Positions 25,289 through 33,644 of a stretch of 64,000 bases of DNA are shown one piece after another. The translations under genes were made by a program, and so were the position numbers. Positions within the stretch are counted from its first letter, which is position 1. Each line of letters opens with the position of its first letter. This stretch comes from JAODBQ01 sp047602055. GTDB taxonomy: Bacteria; Actinomycetota; Acidimicrobiia; Acidimicrobiales; Ilumatobacteraceae. The notes beneath the pieces were generated by a model. It was not told the DNA's origin and made no database searches. It saw nothing but the letters and a program-made list of their open reading frames with translations. The DNA is taken from contig JASGIG010000001.1 in assembly GCA_047602055.1 (NCBI GenBank), positions 4,402,001-4,466,000 of the forward strand. Reading direction: 5' to 3'.

Positions 25289-26193
25289 CAGGCGAGAGGA
25301 GCGAGGAAGGCGAGGATCTCCTCGGCGCACAGGTCCGGGCGCTCCTCGGGGATGAAGTGGCCGCACGGCATCGACCGGCCGGTGACCGGTTGGTCGGCCG
25401 CCGTCCAGCGCCGCCACGTCGCCAGCACCGCGTCGTTCGCCGCGGCGTTGCGACGGTCGCCCCACAGCGCGTGGACCGGGCAGCCGATCGTCCGCCCGGC
25501 GTCGCGGTCCGCGGTGTCGAGGTCGCTGTCGAACGTCGCGCCGGCCCGGTAGTCGCCGCACGAGGCAGCGATCACCGCCGGCGTGAAGTCACGGACGTAG
25601 GCGGCCATCGCCTCGGGCGTGATCGCCTCGGCGTCGGACCGCCGGCCGGCCCACTTGCCCATGACCTGTTCGAGGTACAGCTGGGGCTGCGACCCGATCA
25701 GCGCTTCGGGCAGCGGCGGCGGCACGGCCAGGAAGTACCAGTGGAAGCCGAACACGGCAGCCTGCCGGCTCGACGACAGGACCTCGAACTGCTCGATCGT
25801 CGGGACGATGTCGAGCGTGCACAGCCGCTCGACGCGCGCCGGATGATCGAGCGCGGCGCGGTAGGCGACCCGCCCGCCACGGTCGTGACCGACCACCGCG
25901 AAGCGCTCGTGGCCGAGTGCGTCCATCACGGCGACGACGTCGGCCGCCATCCGCCGCTTGGAGTAGACGGTGTGCTCGGCATCGTCGTCGGGCGTGCTGG
26001 AACGCCCGTAGCCGCGCAGGTCGGGCACGACGACGGTGTGACGCTCGGCGATCGCCGGCGCGACGCGGTGCCAGCACAGCGCACTCTGCGGATAGCCGTG
26101 CAGCAGCACGACCGGCGGACCCGATCCCGCGGTTCGCACGTGCAACTCGACGCCGGGCTCGACGCCGATCCTGGTCTCCTCGAAGCCTTCCAT
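25288..26193 (-). CDS. alpha/beta hydrolase, haloacetate dehalogenase-like
   Basis: The 301-residue hydrolase has the oxyanion-hole strand VVLLHGYPQSALCWHRVAPA near residue 28 and VPDLRGYGRSS. The nucleophile elbow is GHDRGGRVAYRAALDHP near residue 103, with aspartate rather than serine, and a late histidine is in CGHFIPEERPD. An aspartate nucleophile plus HGYPQ is the pattern of haloacetate dehalogenases and epoxide hydrolases. The ATG at MEGFEETRIG is used because longer frames lack similarity. It was probably co-transcribed with the broken SRPBCC gene. The actual substrate is unknown. Confidence 0.85.
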   Translation of the reverse strand: MEGFEETRIGVEPGVELHVRTAGSGPPVVLLHGYPQSALCWHRVAPAIAERHTVVVPDLRGYGRSSTPDDDAEHTVYSKRRMAADVVAVMDALGHERFAVVGHDRGGRVAYRAALDHPARVERLCTLDIVPTIEQFEVLSSSRQAAVFGFHWYFLAVPPPLPEALIGSQPQLYLEQVMGKWAGRRSDAEAITPEAMAAYVRDFTPAVIAASCGDYRAGATFDSDLDTADRDAGRTIGCPVHALWGDRRNAAANDAVLATWRRWTAADQPVTGRSMPCGHFIPEERPDLCAEEILAFLAPLA

Positions 26194-26467
26194 CACGCCA
26201 TCAGCACAGCAGATCCAAGGCGCCCGGGGGACTCTGGCGCATGGACGCTCTCGTCTCCACCTCGCGGCTGGCCGACCAGCTCGACCGGGTGCAACACCGC
26301 GGCGAGGTCCGGCGCTACGGCCGGACCGGGTGATCGCCTTCTCGCGCTCCTTCGAGCAGACCTGCGTCGCTGGCCCGATTTCGTCGACGCGGCCGGCGTT
26401 CGGCAAGGTCGGGGTGAAGCCGTCGCCGACGGCTCCTCCCACCCCCCCAACACCAACGAGGTCCCGG

Positions 26468-27097
26468 ATGTCCGCCCCCACCCTGACCGCCCCGCGCACG
26501 CTCGCCGACACGATCGGCCAGCGCGCCCTCACCACGACGCAACGCAACGTCGTGCTCGTCGCCGGCTTCGCCGTCCTCACCGCCGTGCTCGCCCAGGTGC
26601 GCGTCGACCTGCCGTTCACGCCCGTGCCGATCACCGGCCAGACCCTCGGCGTGCTCCTCGCCGGTGCCGCCCTCGGGTGGCGGCGCGGCGCGCTCAGCCA
26701 GCTCCTGTACTGGGGCGCCGGCATCTTCATGCCCGTCGCCTGGTACGCCGACGACCACACCGGGACGAGCATCAGCGCCGGCTGGCACGTCGCCACCGGA
26801 ACGACGGCCGGCTACCTCGCCGGGTTCGTCCTCGCCGCCGCCGCCGTCGGTGCACTCGCCGAGCGCCGTCAGGACCGCTCGCTGGCGACGTCGATCCCGG
26901 CGATGCTCGCCGGCACGGCGATCATCTACGCGTGCGGCGTCGCCTGGCTCGCCCATGCGATCGCCGTGCCGGTGGCCACCGGCGATCCCAACGCGATCGG
27001 CCTCGGGCTGACTCCGTTCCTGGTCGGCGACACGATCAAGCTCCTGATCGCCGGCGCGGCGACGCCGCTGGCGTGGCGGTTCGTCGGCCGCCGCTGA
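26468..27097 (+). CDS. bioY: biotin transporter BioY (ECF substrate-binding component)
   Basis: The 209-residue membrane protein carries the BioY pattern LPFTPVPITGQTLGVLLAGAAL near residue 50, then GWRRGALSQLLYWGAGIFMPV and TAGYLAGFVLAAAAVGALAE. It ends with a helix containing GDTIKLLIAGAATPLAWRFV. About six membrane segments are visible. BioY binds biotin and works alone or with EcfAT; no ECF ATPase or T component is in the window. The upstream 274 bases (26194-26467) hold no gene I can support. There is only a short stretch, MDALVSTSRLADQLDR, that weakly recalls sulfurtransferase N-termini and then stops. Confidence 0.88.
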   Translation: MSAPTLTAPRTLADTIGQRALTTTQRNVVLVAGFAVLTAVLAQVRVDLPFTPVPITGQTLGVLLAGAALGWRRGALSQLLYWGAGIFMPVAWYADDHTGTSISAGWHVATGTTAGYLAGFVLAAAAVGALAERRQDRSLATSIPAMLAGTAIIYACGVAWLAHAIAVPVATGDPNAIGLGLTPFLVGDTIKLLIAGAATPLAWRFVGRR

Positions 27098-27167
27098 CGA
27101 CCGACGCGGACCGCCGGTCGGCCGCCCTGGTTGCAGATCGAGTTCCCAGCATGTAGAAAAGCCGATC

Positions 27168-28322
27168 GTGATGATCAGGTATCTCGGAAATCGGCGCCGG
27201 GTGGCCGGCGTCGTGCTGGCCACCGCCCTCGCGCTGACGGCTGCCGCCTGCGGCAGCGACGACAAGAGCTCGGCCACCACCGCCGCGGCGACCACGACGG
27301 TCGCCGCGGCGGCGACGGACGCCGGGAGCGGATCAACCGCTGCGCCTGCCGACTCCGAGCCGAGCAGCGATCCGGCGACGCTGCGGCTCGGCTACTTCCC
27401 GAACGTCACGCATGCTCCGGCGATCATCGGCGTCGACGACGGGCTGTTCGCCAAGGCGCTCGGCCCGTCGGTGACGTTGAAGACGACGACGTTCAACTCC
27501 GGCACGGAGGTGATCGAGGCGATGTTCTCCGACGCCCTCGATGCCAGCTTCATCGGCCCGAACCCGGCGATCAACGGCTACGCCAAGTCGAAGGGCGAGC
27601 AACTGCGCATCGTCGCCGGGACGACCTCCGGCGGCGCGTCGCTCGTCGTCCGCGAGGGGATCACCAGCGCCGCCGACCTGAAGGGCAAGACACTGGCCAC
27701 GCCGTCGCTCGGCAACACCCAGGACGTCGCCCTGCGCGCCTGGCTGAAGGAGCAGGGCTTCGCCACCGACACGGCCGGCGGTGGCGACGTGCACATCACC
27801 CCGCAGGACAACGCCGACACGCTGGCGGCGTTCACCACCGGCTCGATCGACGGCGCCTGGGTGCCCGAGCCGTGGGCCACCCGCCTCATCAACGAGGGCG
27901 GTGGCCACACGCTGGTCAACGAGAAGGACCTGTGGCCAGGCGGCAAGTTCGTCACCACGCACCTGATCGTCACCACGAAGTTCCTCGACGAGCACCCGGA
28001 CGTCGTCAAGCACCTCGTCGAGGGCCTCGCCGACACGATCGACCAGATCGCCGCCGATCCGGCAGCCGCCCAGAAGACGACGAACGACGGCATCGCCAAG
28101 CTGACGTCGAAGCCGCTCGCCGACGCGACGATCAGCGGCGCCTGGCAGAACCTGGAGTTCACGATCGATCCGGTGGCCTCCTCGCTGCAGACGTCGGCGG
28201 ACCACGCGGAGGCGGTCGGGCTGCTCGACCACGTCGACCTGAAGTCCCCCGGCATCTACGACCTGACCCTGCTCAACGAGGTCCTCGCCGAGCGCGGCGA
28301 TCCGGCGGTGACCGGGCTGTGA
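27168..28322 (+). CDS. NitT/TauT-type ABC transporter substrate-binding lipoprotein
   Basis: The 384-residue lipoprotein has a basic start, a hydrophobic core and lipobox TAAAC, then a 35-residue Ser/Thr/Ala linker. The SsuA/NrtA-like domain starts at TLRLGYFPNVTHAPAIIG near residue 66 and continues with NSGTEVIEAMFSDALDASFIG. Later it has KTLATPSLGNTQDVALRAWL and GSIDGAWVPEPWA. Known ligands of this family include nitrate, taurine, sulfonates and thiamine precursors; the ligand here cannot be told from sequence. It is the first gene of a three-gene operon (GTGA overlap with the ATPase). A GTG and an ATG are adjacent at the start. Confidence 0.88.
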   Translation: MMIRYLGNRRRVAGVVLATALALTAAACGSDDKSSATTAAATTTVAAAATDAGSGSTAAPADSEPSSDPATLRLGYFPNVTHAPAIIGVDDGLFAKALGPSVTLKTTTFNSGTEVIEAMFSDALDASFIGPNPAINGYAKSKGEQLRIVAGTTSGGASLVVREGITSAADLKGKTLATPSLGNTQDVALRAWLKEQGFATDTAGGGDVHITPQDNADTLAAFTTGSIDGAWVPEPWATRLINEGGGHTLVNEKDLWPGGKFVTTHLIVTTKFLDEHPDVVKHLVEGLADTIDQIAADPAAAQKTTNDGIAKLTSKPLADATISGAWQNLEFTIDPVASSLQTSADHAEAVGLLDHVDLKSPGIYDLTLLNEVLAERGDPAVTGL

Positions 28323-29062
28323 GCGTGATCAGCCTTCGTGGGGTCGGCAAGACGTACGGGCACGGGCATCGTGCCGTCACCGCGCTGAGCGGCGTCGACC
28401 TGCAGATCCAGCGCGGCGAGTTCGTCTGCCTGATCGGCGCCTCCGGCTGTGGCAAGTCGACGATCCTCAACCTCGTCGCCGGCCTCGACCAGCCGACCAC
28501 GGGCGCGCTGTCGATCGACGGGACCACGACGCTGATGTTCCAGGAGGCGGCGCTGTTCCCCTGGCTCACGGTGCAGGCCAACGTCGAGCTGCCGATGCGC
28601 CTCGCCGGCGTCCCCCGCGACGAGCGCCGCCAGCGGGCGAACGAGCTGATCGAGACGGTCCACCTCGGTGGGTTCAACAACAAGCGGCCCCACCAGCTGT
28701 CCGGCGGGATGCGCCAGCGCGGCGCGCTGGCCCGCGCCCTCGCCCAGAACACGGACATCCTGCTGATGGACGAGCCGTTCGGGGCCCTCGACGCGATGAC
28801 CCGCGACACGCTCCACGAAGAGCTCGAAGCCCTCGTCGGCAGCCGCCGCACGACGGTCGTGTTCGTCACCCACAACGTGCGCGAGGCCGCCCGTCTCGGC
28901 GACCGCATCGTCGTCATGTCGCCCCGTCCCGGCCGGGTCACGGCGAACATCGACGTCGACATCGAACGACCCCGGCGGATCGACTCCGCCGCCGTCAGCG
29001 CCCTGGCCCGAGAGGTCACCGACACGATGCGCGAGGAGGTCCTGGCCCATGCTCGCCGTTGA
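28319..29062 (+). CDS. NitT/TauT-type ABC transporter ATP-binding protein
   Basis: The 247-residue ATPase has Walker A GASGCGKST near residue 38, Q-loop MFQEAALFPW, signature LSGGMRQR, Walker B ILLMDEPFGALD and the H-loop VTHNVREA. It resembles SsuB/TauB. The GTG start overlaps the stop of the binding-protein gene, and its own 3' end overlaps the permease start by 14 bases, so the three genes form one coupled operon. Uptake of an anion such as a sulfonate or nitrate is inferred from the family only. Confidence 0.92.
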   Translation: MSVISLRGVGKTYGHGHRAVTALSGVDLQIQRGEFVCLIGASGCGKSTILNLVAGLDQPTTGALSIDGTTTLMFQEAALFPWLTVQANVELPMRLAGVPRDERRQRANELIETVHLGGFNNKRPHQLSGGMRQRGALARALAQNTDILLMDEPFGALDAMTRDTLHEELEALVGSRRTTVVFVTHNVREAARLGDRIVVMSPRPGRVTANIDVDIERPRRIDSAAVSALAREVTDTMREEVLAHARR

Positions 29063-29936
29063 CCGCGAACCGATCGACCCTGTGATCCCCGCCGGACGAG
29101 ACGCCGCATCGGTCCACGAGCACGACGACGAGACGCCCGCCGCCAGCAGCCCGTCACGTGTCGGGCGGGCGTGGCACGCCACGTGGCCGAAGGTCGCCGC
29201 CATCGTGCTCGCCGTCGCCATCTGGCAGGTCGTCGTGTGGACCGGCTGGCGTCCCGAGTTCGTCCTGCCGTCGCCGTTCACCGTGTTCAAGCGCCTCGGC
29301 GAGCTGATCGCCGACGGCACCGTCGGCGACGCGGTCGTCGTCACCATGCGCCGCGCCCTGATCGGCTACGCCATCGCGCTCGTGGTCGGCGTCGTCATCG
29401 GCGGCGTGATCGTCTCCTCCGCCATCGCCCGCTCGGCGGTCGGCTCGATGATCACCGGCCTGCAGACGATGCCGTCGATCGCCTGGTTCCCGCTGGCGAT
29501 CGTCCTGTTCAAGCTGTCCGAGGGTGCGATCACGTTCGTCGTCGTGATCGGCGCCGCACCGTCGATCGCCAACGGGCTGATCAGCGGCGTCGACCACGTG
29601 CCACCGATCCTGCGCCGCGCCGGGAGGGCGATGGGCGCCGGGCGGTGGGCGACGTTCCGCCACGTCGTGCTCCCCGCCGCCGTACCGTCGTTCATCGGCG
29701 GCCTCAAGCAGGGCTGGTCGTTCGCCTGGCGCAGCCTGATGGCCGGCGAGCTGCTCGTCACCCTCGGCGTGTTCTCCGTCGGCTTCCTGCTGTCGCAGTA
29801 CCGATCCGTCAGCGACTACCCGGCGATGATCGCGATCATGATCGTGATCCTGGTGATCGGCATCGTCATCGACGGCGTCCTGTTCGCCGCCCTCGACCGC
29901 TGGGTCCGCCGCCGCCACGGCCTCTCAGCCGACTGA
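29049..29936 (+). CDS. NitT/TauT-type ABC transporter permease
   Basis: The 295-residue protein has an unusually long polar N-terminus of about 45 residues before the first membrane helix (VAAIVLAVAIWQVVVWTGW). It then shows the SsuC/TauC pattern FVLPSPFTVFKRLGEL, a set of membrane helices, and the ATPase-contact EAA loop GRAMGAGRWATFRHVVLPAAVPSF near residue 195. The last helices end in a basic tail (RWVRRRHG). It completes the three-gene importer. Confidence 0.92.
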   Translation: MLAVDREPIDPVIPAGRDAASVHEHDDETPAASSPSRVGRAWHATWPKVAAIVLAVAIWQVVVWTGWRPEFVLPSPFTVFKRLGELIADGTVGDAVVVTMRRALIGYAIALVVGVVIGGVIVSSAIARSAVGSMITGLQTMPSIAWFPLAIVLFKLSEGAITFVVVIGAAPSIANGLISGVDHVPPILRRAGRAMGAGRWATFRHVVLPAAVPSFIGGLKQGWSFAWRSLMAGELLVTLGVFSVGFLLSQYRSVSDYPAMIAIMIVILVIGIVIDGVLFAALDRWVRRRHGLSAD

Positions 29937-29939
29937 GTG

Positions 29940-30133
29940 CCGGTTTCGACGCTCGCCGCGACTGTTCCGGCGCGTGGGGGTGGTGCGGAGAGGGCGCTCC
30001 GCGATCCCCCTCCGCCGTGCGCCGACTCGCTGTGCGTGAGGCGCACTGCCAGCTGGGTGCGGCCGCAGGCCGCTCCTCGAAGCTCGACCGAGATGAGCGA
30101 GCGCAGCGAGCGAATCGAGCGTCGAAAACGGCG
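29940..30133. repeat. element bounded by 17-base inverted repeats between convergent genes
   Basis: The ends GCCGGTTTCGACGCTCG (left) and CGAGCGTCGAAAACGGC (right) are inverted copies with one mismatch. They enclose about 160 bases that include GAGCGAGCGCAGCGAGCGAAT. The element fills nearly the whole gap between two convergent genes. It may be a bidirectional terminator or a lineage-specific intergenic repeat; no coding capacity is evident. Confidence 0.65.
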
Positions 30134-30703
30134 TCAGCCGACGAGCTGGACTCGCTCGCCCTTGGCGTTGGCGGGGGCGTGACGGACGTCGTCGGGGCCG
30201 AACTCGCGGGTCCAGCAGGCGAACTCGAGGAGGACGCCGTCGGGGTCGCGGAAATACACCGAGCGGACGAACACGCCGGGGTGCAGCTCACGGGCGACGG
30301 TCGACTCGCTGTCGTCGTGGTTGAGGATCGGGCTGACCTCGACGCCCTTGTCGCGCAGCTTCTGCACGTAGGCGTCGAAGCGCTCGACCGGGACGTCGAA
30401 GGCGACGTGGTTCATCGACGCGTGGGCGGAGACGATGTCGCCGGAGCCGGGCAGCGTGCCGGCCGAGGCGATCCCGGGTGCCGCCGCCGGGGCGTGCGGG
30501 AACCAGAAGAACGCCAGCGAGTCACCGTTGCCGCAGTCGAAGAAGAAGTGCTGACCGCCGCCGGGGATCTCCAGCGTCTTGATCAGCGGCATGCCCAGCA
30601 CGTTCGTGTAGAAGTCGACGGTGCGGGCCATGTCGCTGCTGACCAGCGCGAGGTGGTTGATGCCCTGGAAGCTCGAACTCGGTGTTGCTTCCCATGACCG
30701 CAA
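30134..30703 (-). CDS. VOC-superfamily (glyoxalase/dioxygenase-like) protein
   Basis: The product has a single vicinal-oxygen-chelate pair of modules: INHLALVSSDMARTVDFYTN with FYTNVLGMPLIKTLE at the N-terminus, SMNHVAFDVPVERFDAYVQKL near residue 95, and RSVYFRDPDGVLLEFACW near residue 148. The expected metal ligands H, H and E are visible. The frame used starts at TTG. An ATG at 30695 (MGSNTEFE) would reach this frame if one surplus base lies near 30674, similar to indels seen elsewhere. A ring-cleavage or glyoxalase role is possible but the substrate is unknown. Another VOC gene of the same type occurs at 59 kb. Confidence 0.82.
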   Translation of the reverse strand: MRSWEATPSSSFQGINHLALVSSDMARTVDFYTNVLGMPLIKTLEIPGGGQHFFFDCGNGDSLAFFWFPHAPAAAPGIASAGTLPGSGDIVSAHASMNHVAFDVPVERFDAYVQKLRDKGVEVSPILNHDDSESTVARELHPGVFVRSVYFRDPDGVLLEFACWTREFGPDDVRHAPANAKGERVQLVG

Positions 30704-30757
30704 CGGTACGCCGTCGGACCCGCCCGGCTCGTCCCGGCCCGCGAGCCGGATCGACGA

Positions 30758-31576
30758 TCACTCGGGCACGACGACCGTGGGACACGGTGGGGTCTGGAGG
30801 ACGTAGGTGCTCACCGAGCCGAGCAGAGCCGGCAGGCCGCCGCGGCCGCGCTTGCCGACGACGAGCAGGTCGGCGCCGGCGGCGGCCTCGACGAGTGCCA
30901 GCCGTGGGTCGGCCAGCGTGAACGCCGGCGTCGCCCGTCCGTCGGGATCGATGCCGGCCAGCGCCTCCCGGAACGTGCGCTCGGCGTCCTCGACCTCGTC
31001 GGGGTGGCGCTCGCGCACGGTGTCGGCCGACAGCCACGGTGCCAGCGGGAACGAGTGGACGACCTCGATCGTCGTGCCAGGCGCAGCGAAGCCGAGCGCC
31101 CAGCGCAGCGCCGCGGCGGCGTTCGGCGAACCGTCGTCGCCGACGACGATCCGCCCGCCGTCGGCGCGGCGGTGCTCGGTGACGACCACGGTCGGCACGG
31201 TGACGTGCGCCGCGCAGCGCTGGCTGACGGAGCCGACGAGCAGCCCGCGGAGGCGGCCGAGACCACGGCCACCGACCACCAGCAGCTCCGAGACCTCGGC
31301 CGCCTCGACCAGCTCGTGAGCGGCCGAGCCACGCCGCACGACGACGTCGACCGGGGCGCCACCGGCGTGCTGCGCCACCCAGGCGCGGATGCGATCCTCG
31401 ACCTCCCCGCCACCTGCCGTCGAAGGCACGTCGTCCCATGCGGAGGTGTCCGGCCGGTGCAGCACGGCGACCGCGCCCACCGTCGCGTCACGTGCCGGCG
31501 CATGCTCGGCCGCCCACGCCAGCGCCGACGCCGAACCGTCCGAGCCGTCGATCCCAACCGTCCAGATGTGTGCCAT
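30758..31576 (-). CDS. universal stress protein, two UspA domains
   Basis: The 272-residue protein consists of two UspA domains. The first runs from WTVGIDGSDGSASALAWAAEH to the nucleotide-binding loop VGGRGLGRLRGLLVGSVSQR near residue 110. The second runs from IVVGDDGSPNAAAALRWAL to VGKRGRGGLPALLGSVSTYV near residue 242. Both ATP-binding glycine motifs are intact. Such tandem UspA proteins are common in actinobacteria, where several respond to hypoxia or stationary phase. No regulator site is evident. Confidence 0.92.
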   Translation of the reverse strand: MAHIWTVGIDGSDGSASALAWAAEHAPARDATVGAVAVLHRPDTSAWDDVPSTAGGGEVEDRIRAWVAQHAGGAPVDVVVRRGSAAHELVEAAEVSELLVVGGRGLGRLRGLLVGSVSQRCAAHVTVPTVVVTEHRRADGGRIVVGDDGSPNAAAALRWALGFAAPGTTIEVVHSFPLAPWLSADTVRERHPDEVEDAERTFREALAGIDPDGRATPAFTLADPRLALVEAAAGADLLVVGKRGRGGLPALLGSVSTYVLQTPPCPTVVVPE

Positions 31577-31643
31577 GCACCAACTCTCGCTCCGAGGGGC
31601 GTGGGTTGCTTAGGGCCGAAGGTCGTCGATCGGGGTTCGGGGA

Positions 31644-32798
31644 TCAGCCGGACGCGCCCTGCTCGCGCTCGTGGATCCGGCGCAGTGGCTCCTGGAAGTG
31701 CCAATGACGGCCTTCGAGGTCGTCGGCCTCGTAGCGGCGGAAGCCGTAGAACGCGTCCTCGATCGGCATCGTGATCTTCGCTCCCTCGGCGCAGGCGTGG
31801 GCGTAGTGGGCGTCGATGTCGTGGACCTCGACGTTGATCATCACCGTGGCGTGGCCGACCTCGCCCGGGCTGCAGAGGTGGTGCACGTCGCGCGCCGACT
31901 CGCTGGCCCGGCCGATCATCACCACGCCGTCGCCGAACTCCAGCCAGGCCAGCATCCCCTCCTCGTCGGTGCCGACCATGCGCGCCTCGCGGCGCTCGGT
32001 GAGCTGGAACACGCGGGTCAGGAACTCGAGCGCGGCGACCTCGTCGCTGTAGACGAGGCGCGGGTACATCGACGGCGTGCGGCTCCACGCCTGCTCCTGC
32101 GGCGTCGGTCGTTCTGGGTTTGCTTCGTCGATCGTCGACATCAGTCGCTCCTTCTCTCGCCGGAACAGTCCGGGATCGCCCTCGTCGACCGGGAGGACCC
32201 GGTCCGGACGCAACGTGGCGGTCGCTCGTCCTTCCTCGCTGGCGCCGACGAGTTCGCGCAGGCGCAGCCGAGCGCGGTTGAGGCGCGAGCGGACGGTGCC
32301 GACGGGCACGTCGAGGGCCACCGCGATCTGGTCGTAGGGCATGCCCTCCCAGGCGAACAGCAGCAGCGCGTCGCGCTCGCCGGCCGGCAGCGTGGCGATC
32401 GCGCCGGCGACGTCGCTCCACTGCCGCGACGCGTCGGGCCGGCCGTCGACGTCGCCGAACTGATCCGCATCGCCGACCGCACCGTTGACGAGGCGTGCCG
32501 TCGCATGCAGGCGGCGGGCCTCGCCCTGGCGGTGGCGGGCCAGCAGGTTGCTGGCGATGCCGTACAGCCACGGCCGCGCCTCGGGGCGTGCGACGTCATA
32601 GCCGGCGCGCTTCTCGAAGGCGATGCGGAACAGCTCGCCGAGCAGCGCATCTGCCTCGTCGGGCCCGACGCGCCGGACGAAGTAGCGGAACAGCGTCGTC
32701 GCATGGCGGTCGAAGATCGCGCCGAACGCGGCGGGCGACGTCAGCGAGCAGGCGATGACGTCAGCATCGGTGCCCGTCGCCACGACCTGTTCCATCAC
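31644..32798 (-). CDS. ECF-type sigma factor fused to a VOC domain
   Basis: The first 190 or so residues form a sigma factor. Region 2 contains AFGAIFDRHATTLFRYFVRR and EARPWLYGIASNLLARH, and region 4 contains LPAGERDALLLFAWEGMPYDQ and VPVGTVRSRLNRARLRLREL. Without a stop, the frame continues into a complete PhnB-like VOC domain (PRLVYSDEVAALEFLTRVFQ to EGRHWHFQEPLRRI). An internal ATG (32141) with AAGGAG upstream could start the VOC part separately (165 residues). So either a natural fusion, overlapping products, or two genes joined by a lost stop are possible. No anti-sigma gene is adjacent. Sigma start is GTG followed by ATG. Confidence 0.8.
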   Translation of the reverse strand: MMEQVVATGTDADVIACSLTSPAAFGAIFDRHATTLFRYFVRRVGPDEADALLGELFRIAFEKRAGYDVARPEARPWLYGIASNLLARHRQGEARRLHATARLVNGAVGDADQFGDVDGRPDASRQWSDVAGAIATLPAGERDALLLFAWEGMPYDQIAVALDVPVGTVRSRLNRARLRLRELVGASEEGRATATLRPDRVLPVDEGDPGLFRREKERLMSTIDEANPERPTPQEQAWSRTPSMYPRLVYSDEVAALEFLTRVFQLTERREARMVGTDEEGMLAWLEFGDGVVMIGRASESARDVHHLCSPGEVGHATVMINVEVHDIDAHYAHACAEGAKITMPIEDAFYGFRRYEADDLEGRHWHFQEPLRRIHEREQGASG

Positions 32799-32849
32799 CT
32801 CATGTTCCTCGCTGCGACGCGCCGGGTTCGCGCCGGAGCGCTGCGGCGC

Positions 32850-33584
32850 TCAGGATCGGCAGAAGCGCGCCGGGGTCGTCCCGAGGTGCTTGCGGAACGC
32901 GGCGATGTAGCCGTTCGCGCTCGTGTAGCCGACGCGATGGGCGACGGCGCCGACCTGGTCACCGCCGGCCAGCATCGGCAGCGACGCGAAGATCCGCGCC
33001 GTCGACCGCCAGTCGACGAAGCCCAGACCGGTCTCGGCGACGAAGGCCCGGCGCAGCGTCCGCGCGCTGACGTTGACGTGACGAGCCCACGCCTCGAGCG
33101 AGCGGGCGTCGCCGGGATCGCCGAGCAGGGTCACGGCAACCGTTCGGGCCGCGTCGCTGCGCGGCAGCGCAAGACCGGGGGCACGCTGCTGCAGCAACGG
33201 CAGCACGAGCTTCATCTCGTCGGTCGCCCGCCGGGCGTCGACCTCGTGGCTCAGCCAGAGCTGGGTGATCCGGGCCATGCGCGCGGCGATCTCCTCGTCG
33301 ACGGCGAGCGCGGTCGGCACCGTCCACGGCACGGTCAGCGACGCCGGCTCGAACCAGTACGGGGTGATCAGGGTGTGGTCGCCGATGACCACCTCGTGCT
33401 CGACGCCGGCGGGGATCCACAGTGCCTGGGTGGCGCTGACGGTCCACTCGTGGTCGTCGATGCGCACGGCGACCGTGCCCTGCGACAGCCACGCCAGCTC
33501 GTGGTGGTCATGGCTGCGGCTGCGGAGATGGACGGTCACCGCTGGCCGAATCGTTGGATGGTCTGGCCGCTGGGCGCGACGCAC
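32850..33584 (-). CDS. AraC-family transcriptional regulator
   Basis: The 244-residue protein has an N-terminal cupin (HDHHELAWLSQGTVAVRIDD, IPAGVEHEV) and a C-terminal double helix-turn-helix (LEAWARHVNVSARTLRRAF, then VAHRVGYTSANGYIAAFRKHLG). It is divergent from the siderophore-binding lipoprotein gene, with a candidate IdeR box in the gap. AraC regulators of this layout often sense a siderophore and activate its uptake genes, as PchR and YbtA do. The GTG start is uncertain; an ATG two bases upstream is in another frame. Confidence 0.88.
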   Translation of the reverse strand: MRRAQRPDHPTIRPAVTVHLRSRSHDHHELAWLSQGTVAVRIDDHEWTVSATQALWIPAGVEHEVVIGDHTLITPYWFEPASLTVPWTVPTALAVDEEIAARMARITQLWLSHEVDARRATDEMKLVLPLLQQRAPGLALPRSDAARTVAVTLLGDPGDARSLEAWARHVNVSARTLRRAFVAETGLGFVDWRSTARIFASLPMLAGGDQVGAVAHRVGYTSANGYIAAFRKHLGTTPARFCRS

Positions 33585-33585
33585 A

Positions 33586-33604
33586 TGAGGTCAGCCTAAC
33601 TACG
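33586..33604. promoter_or_regulatory. candidate IdeR/DtxR box (AraC gene / siderophore-binding lipoprotein)
   Basis: By hand, 13 of 19 positions fit the consensus TWAGGTTAGSCTAACCTWA, including the core AGCCTAAC. It lies in the 60-base gap between the divergent genes, which suits iron repression of both. The match is moderate. Confidence 0.45.
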
Positions 33605-33644
33605 GTCGGCGCCCCTGGATCCCGCCCCTCGCAAAGGAACCCGC

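Noticed and set aside
26241..26333. 30-codon peptide resembling a sulfurtransferase N-terminus
   Set aside because: Only about 15 residues fit, a stop follows, and no further part of the family is found downstream.
27151..27156. ATG-TAG minimal upstream reading frame before the NitT/TauT-type binding protein
   Set aside because: Without a ribosome site or conservation this is indistinguishable from chance.
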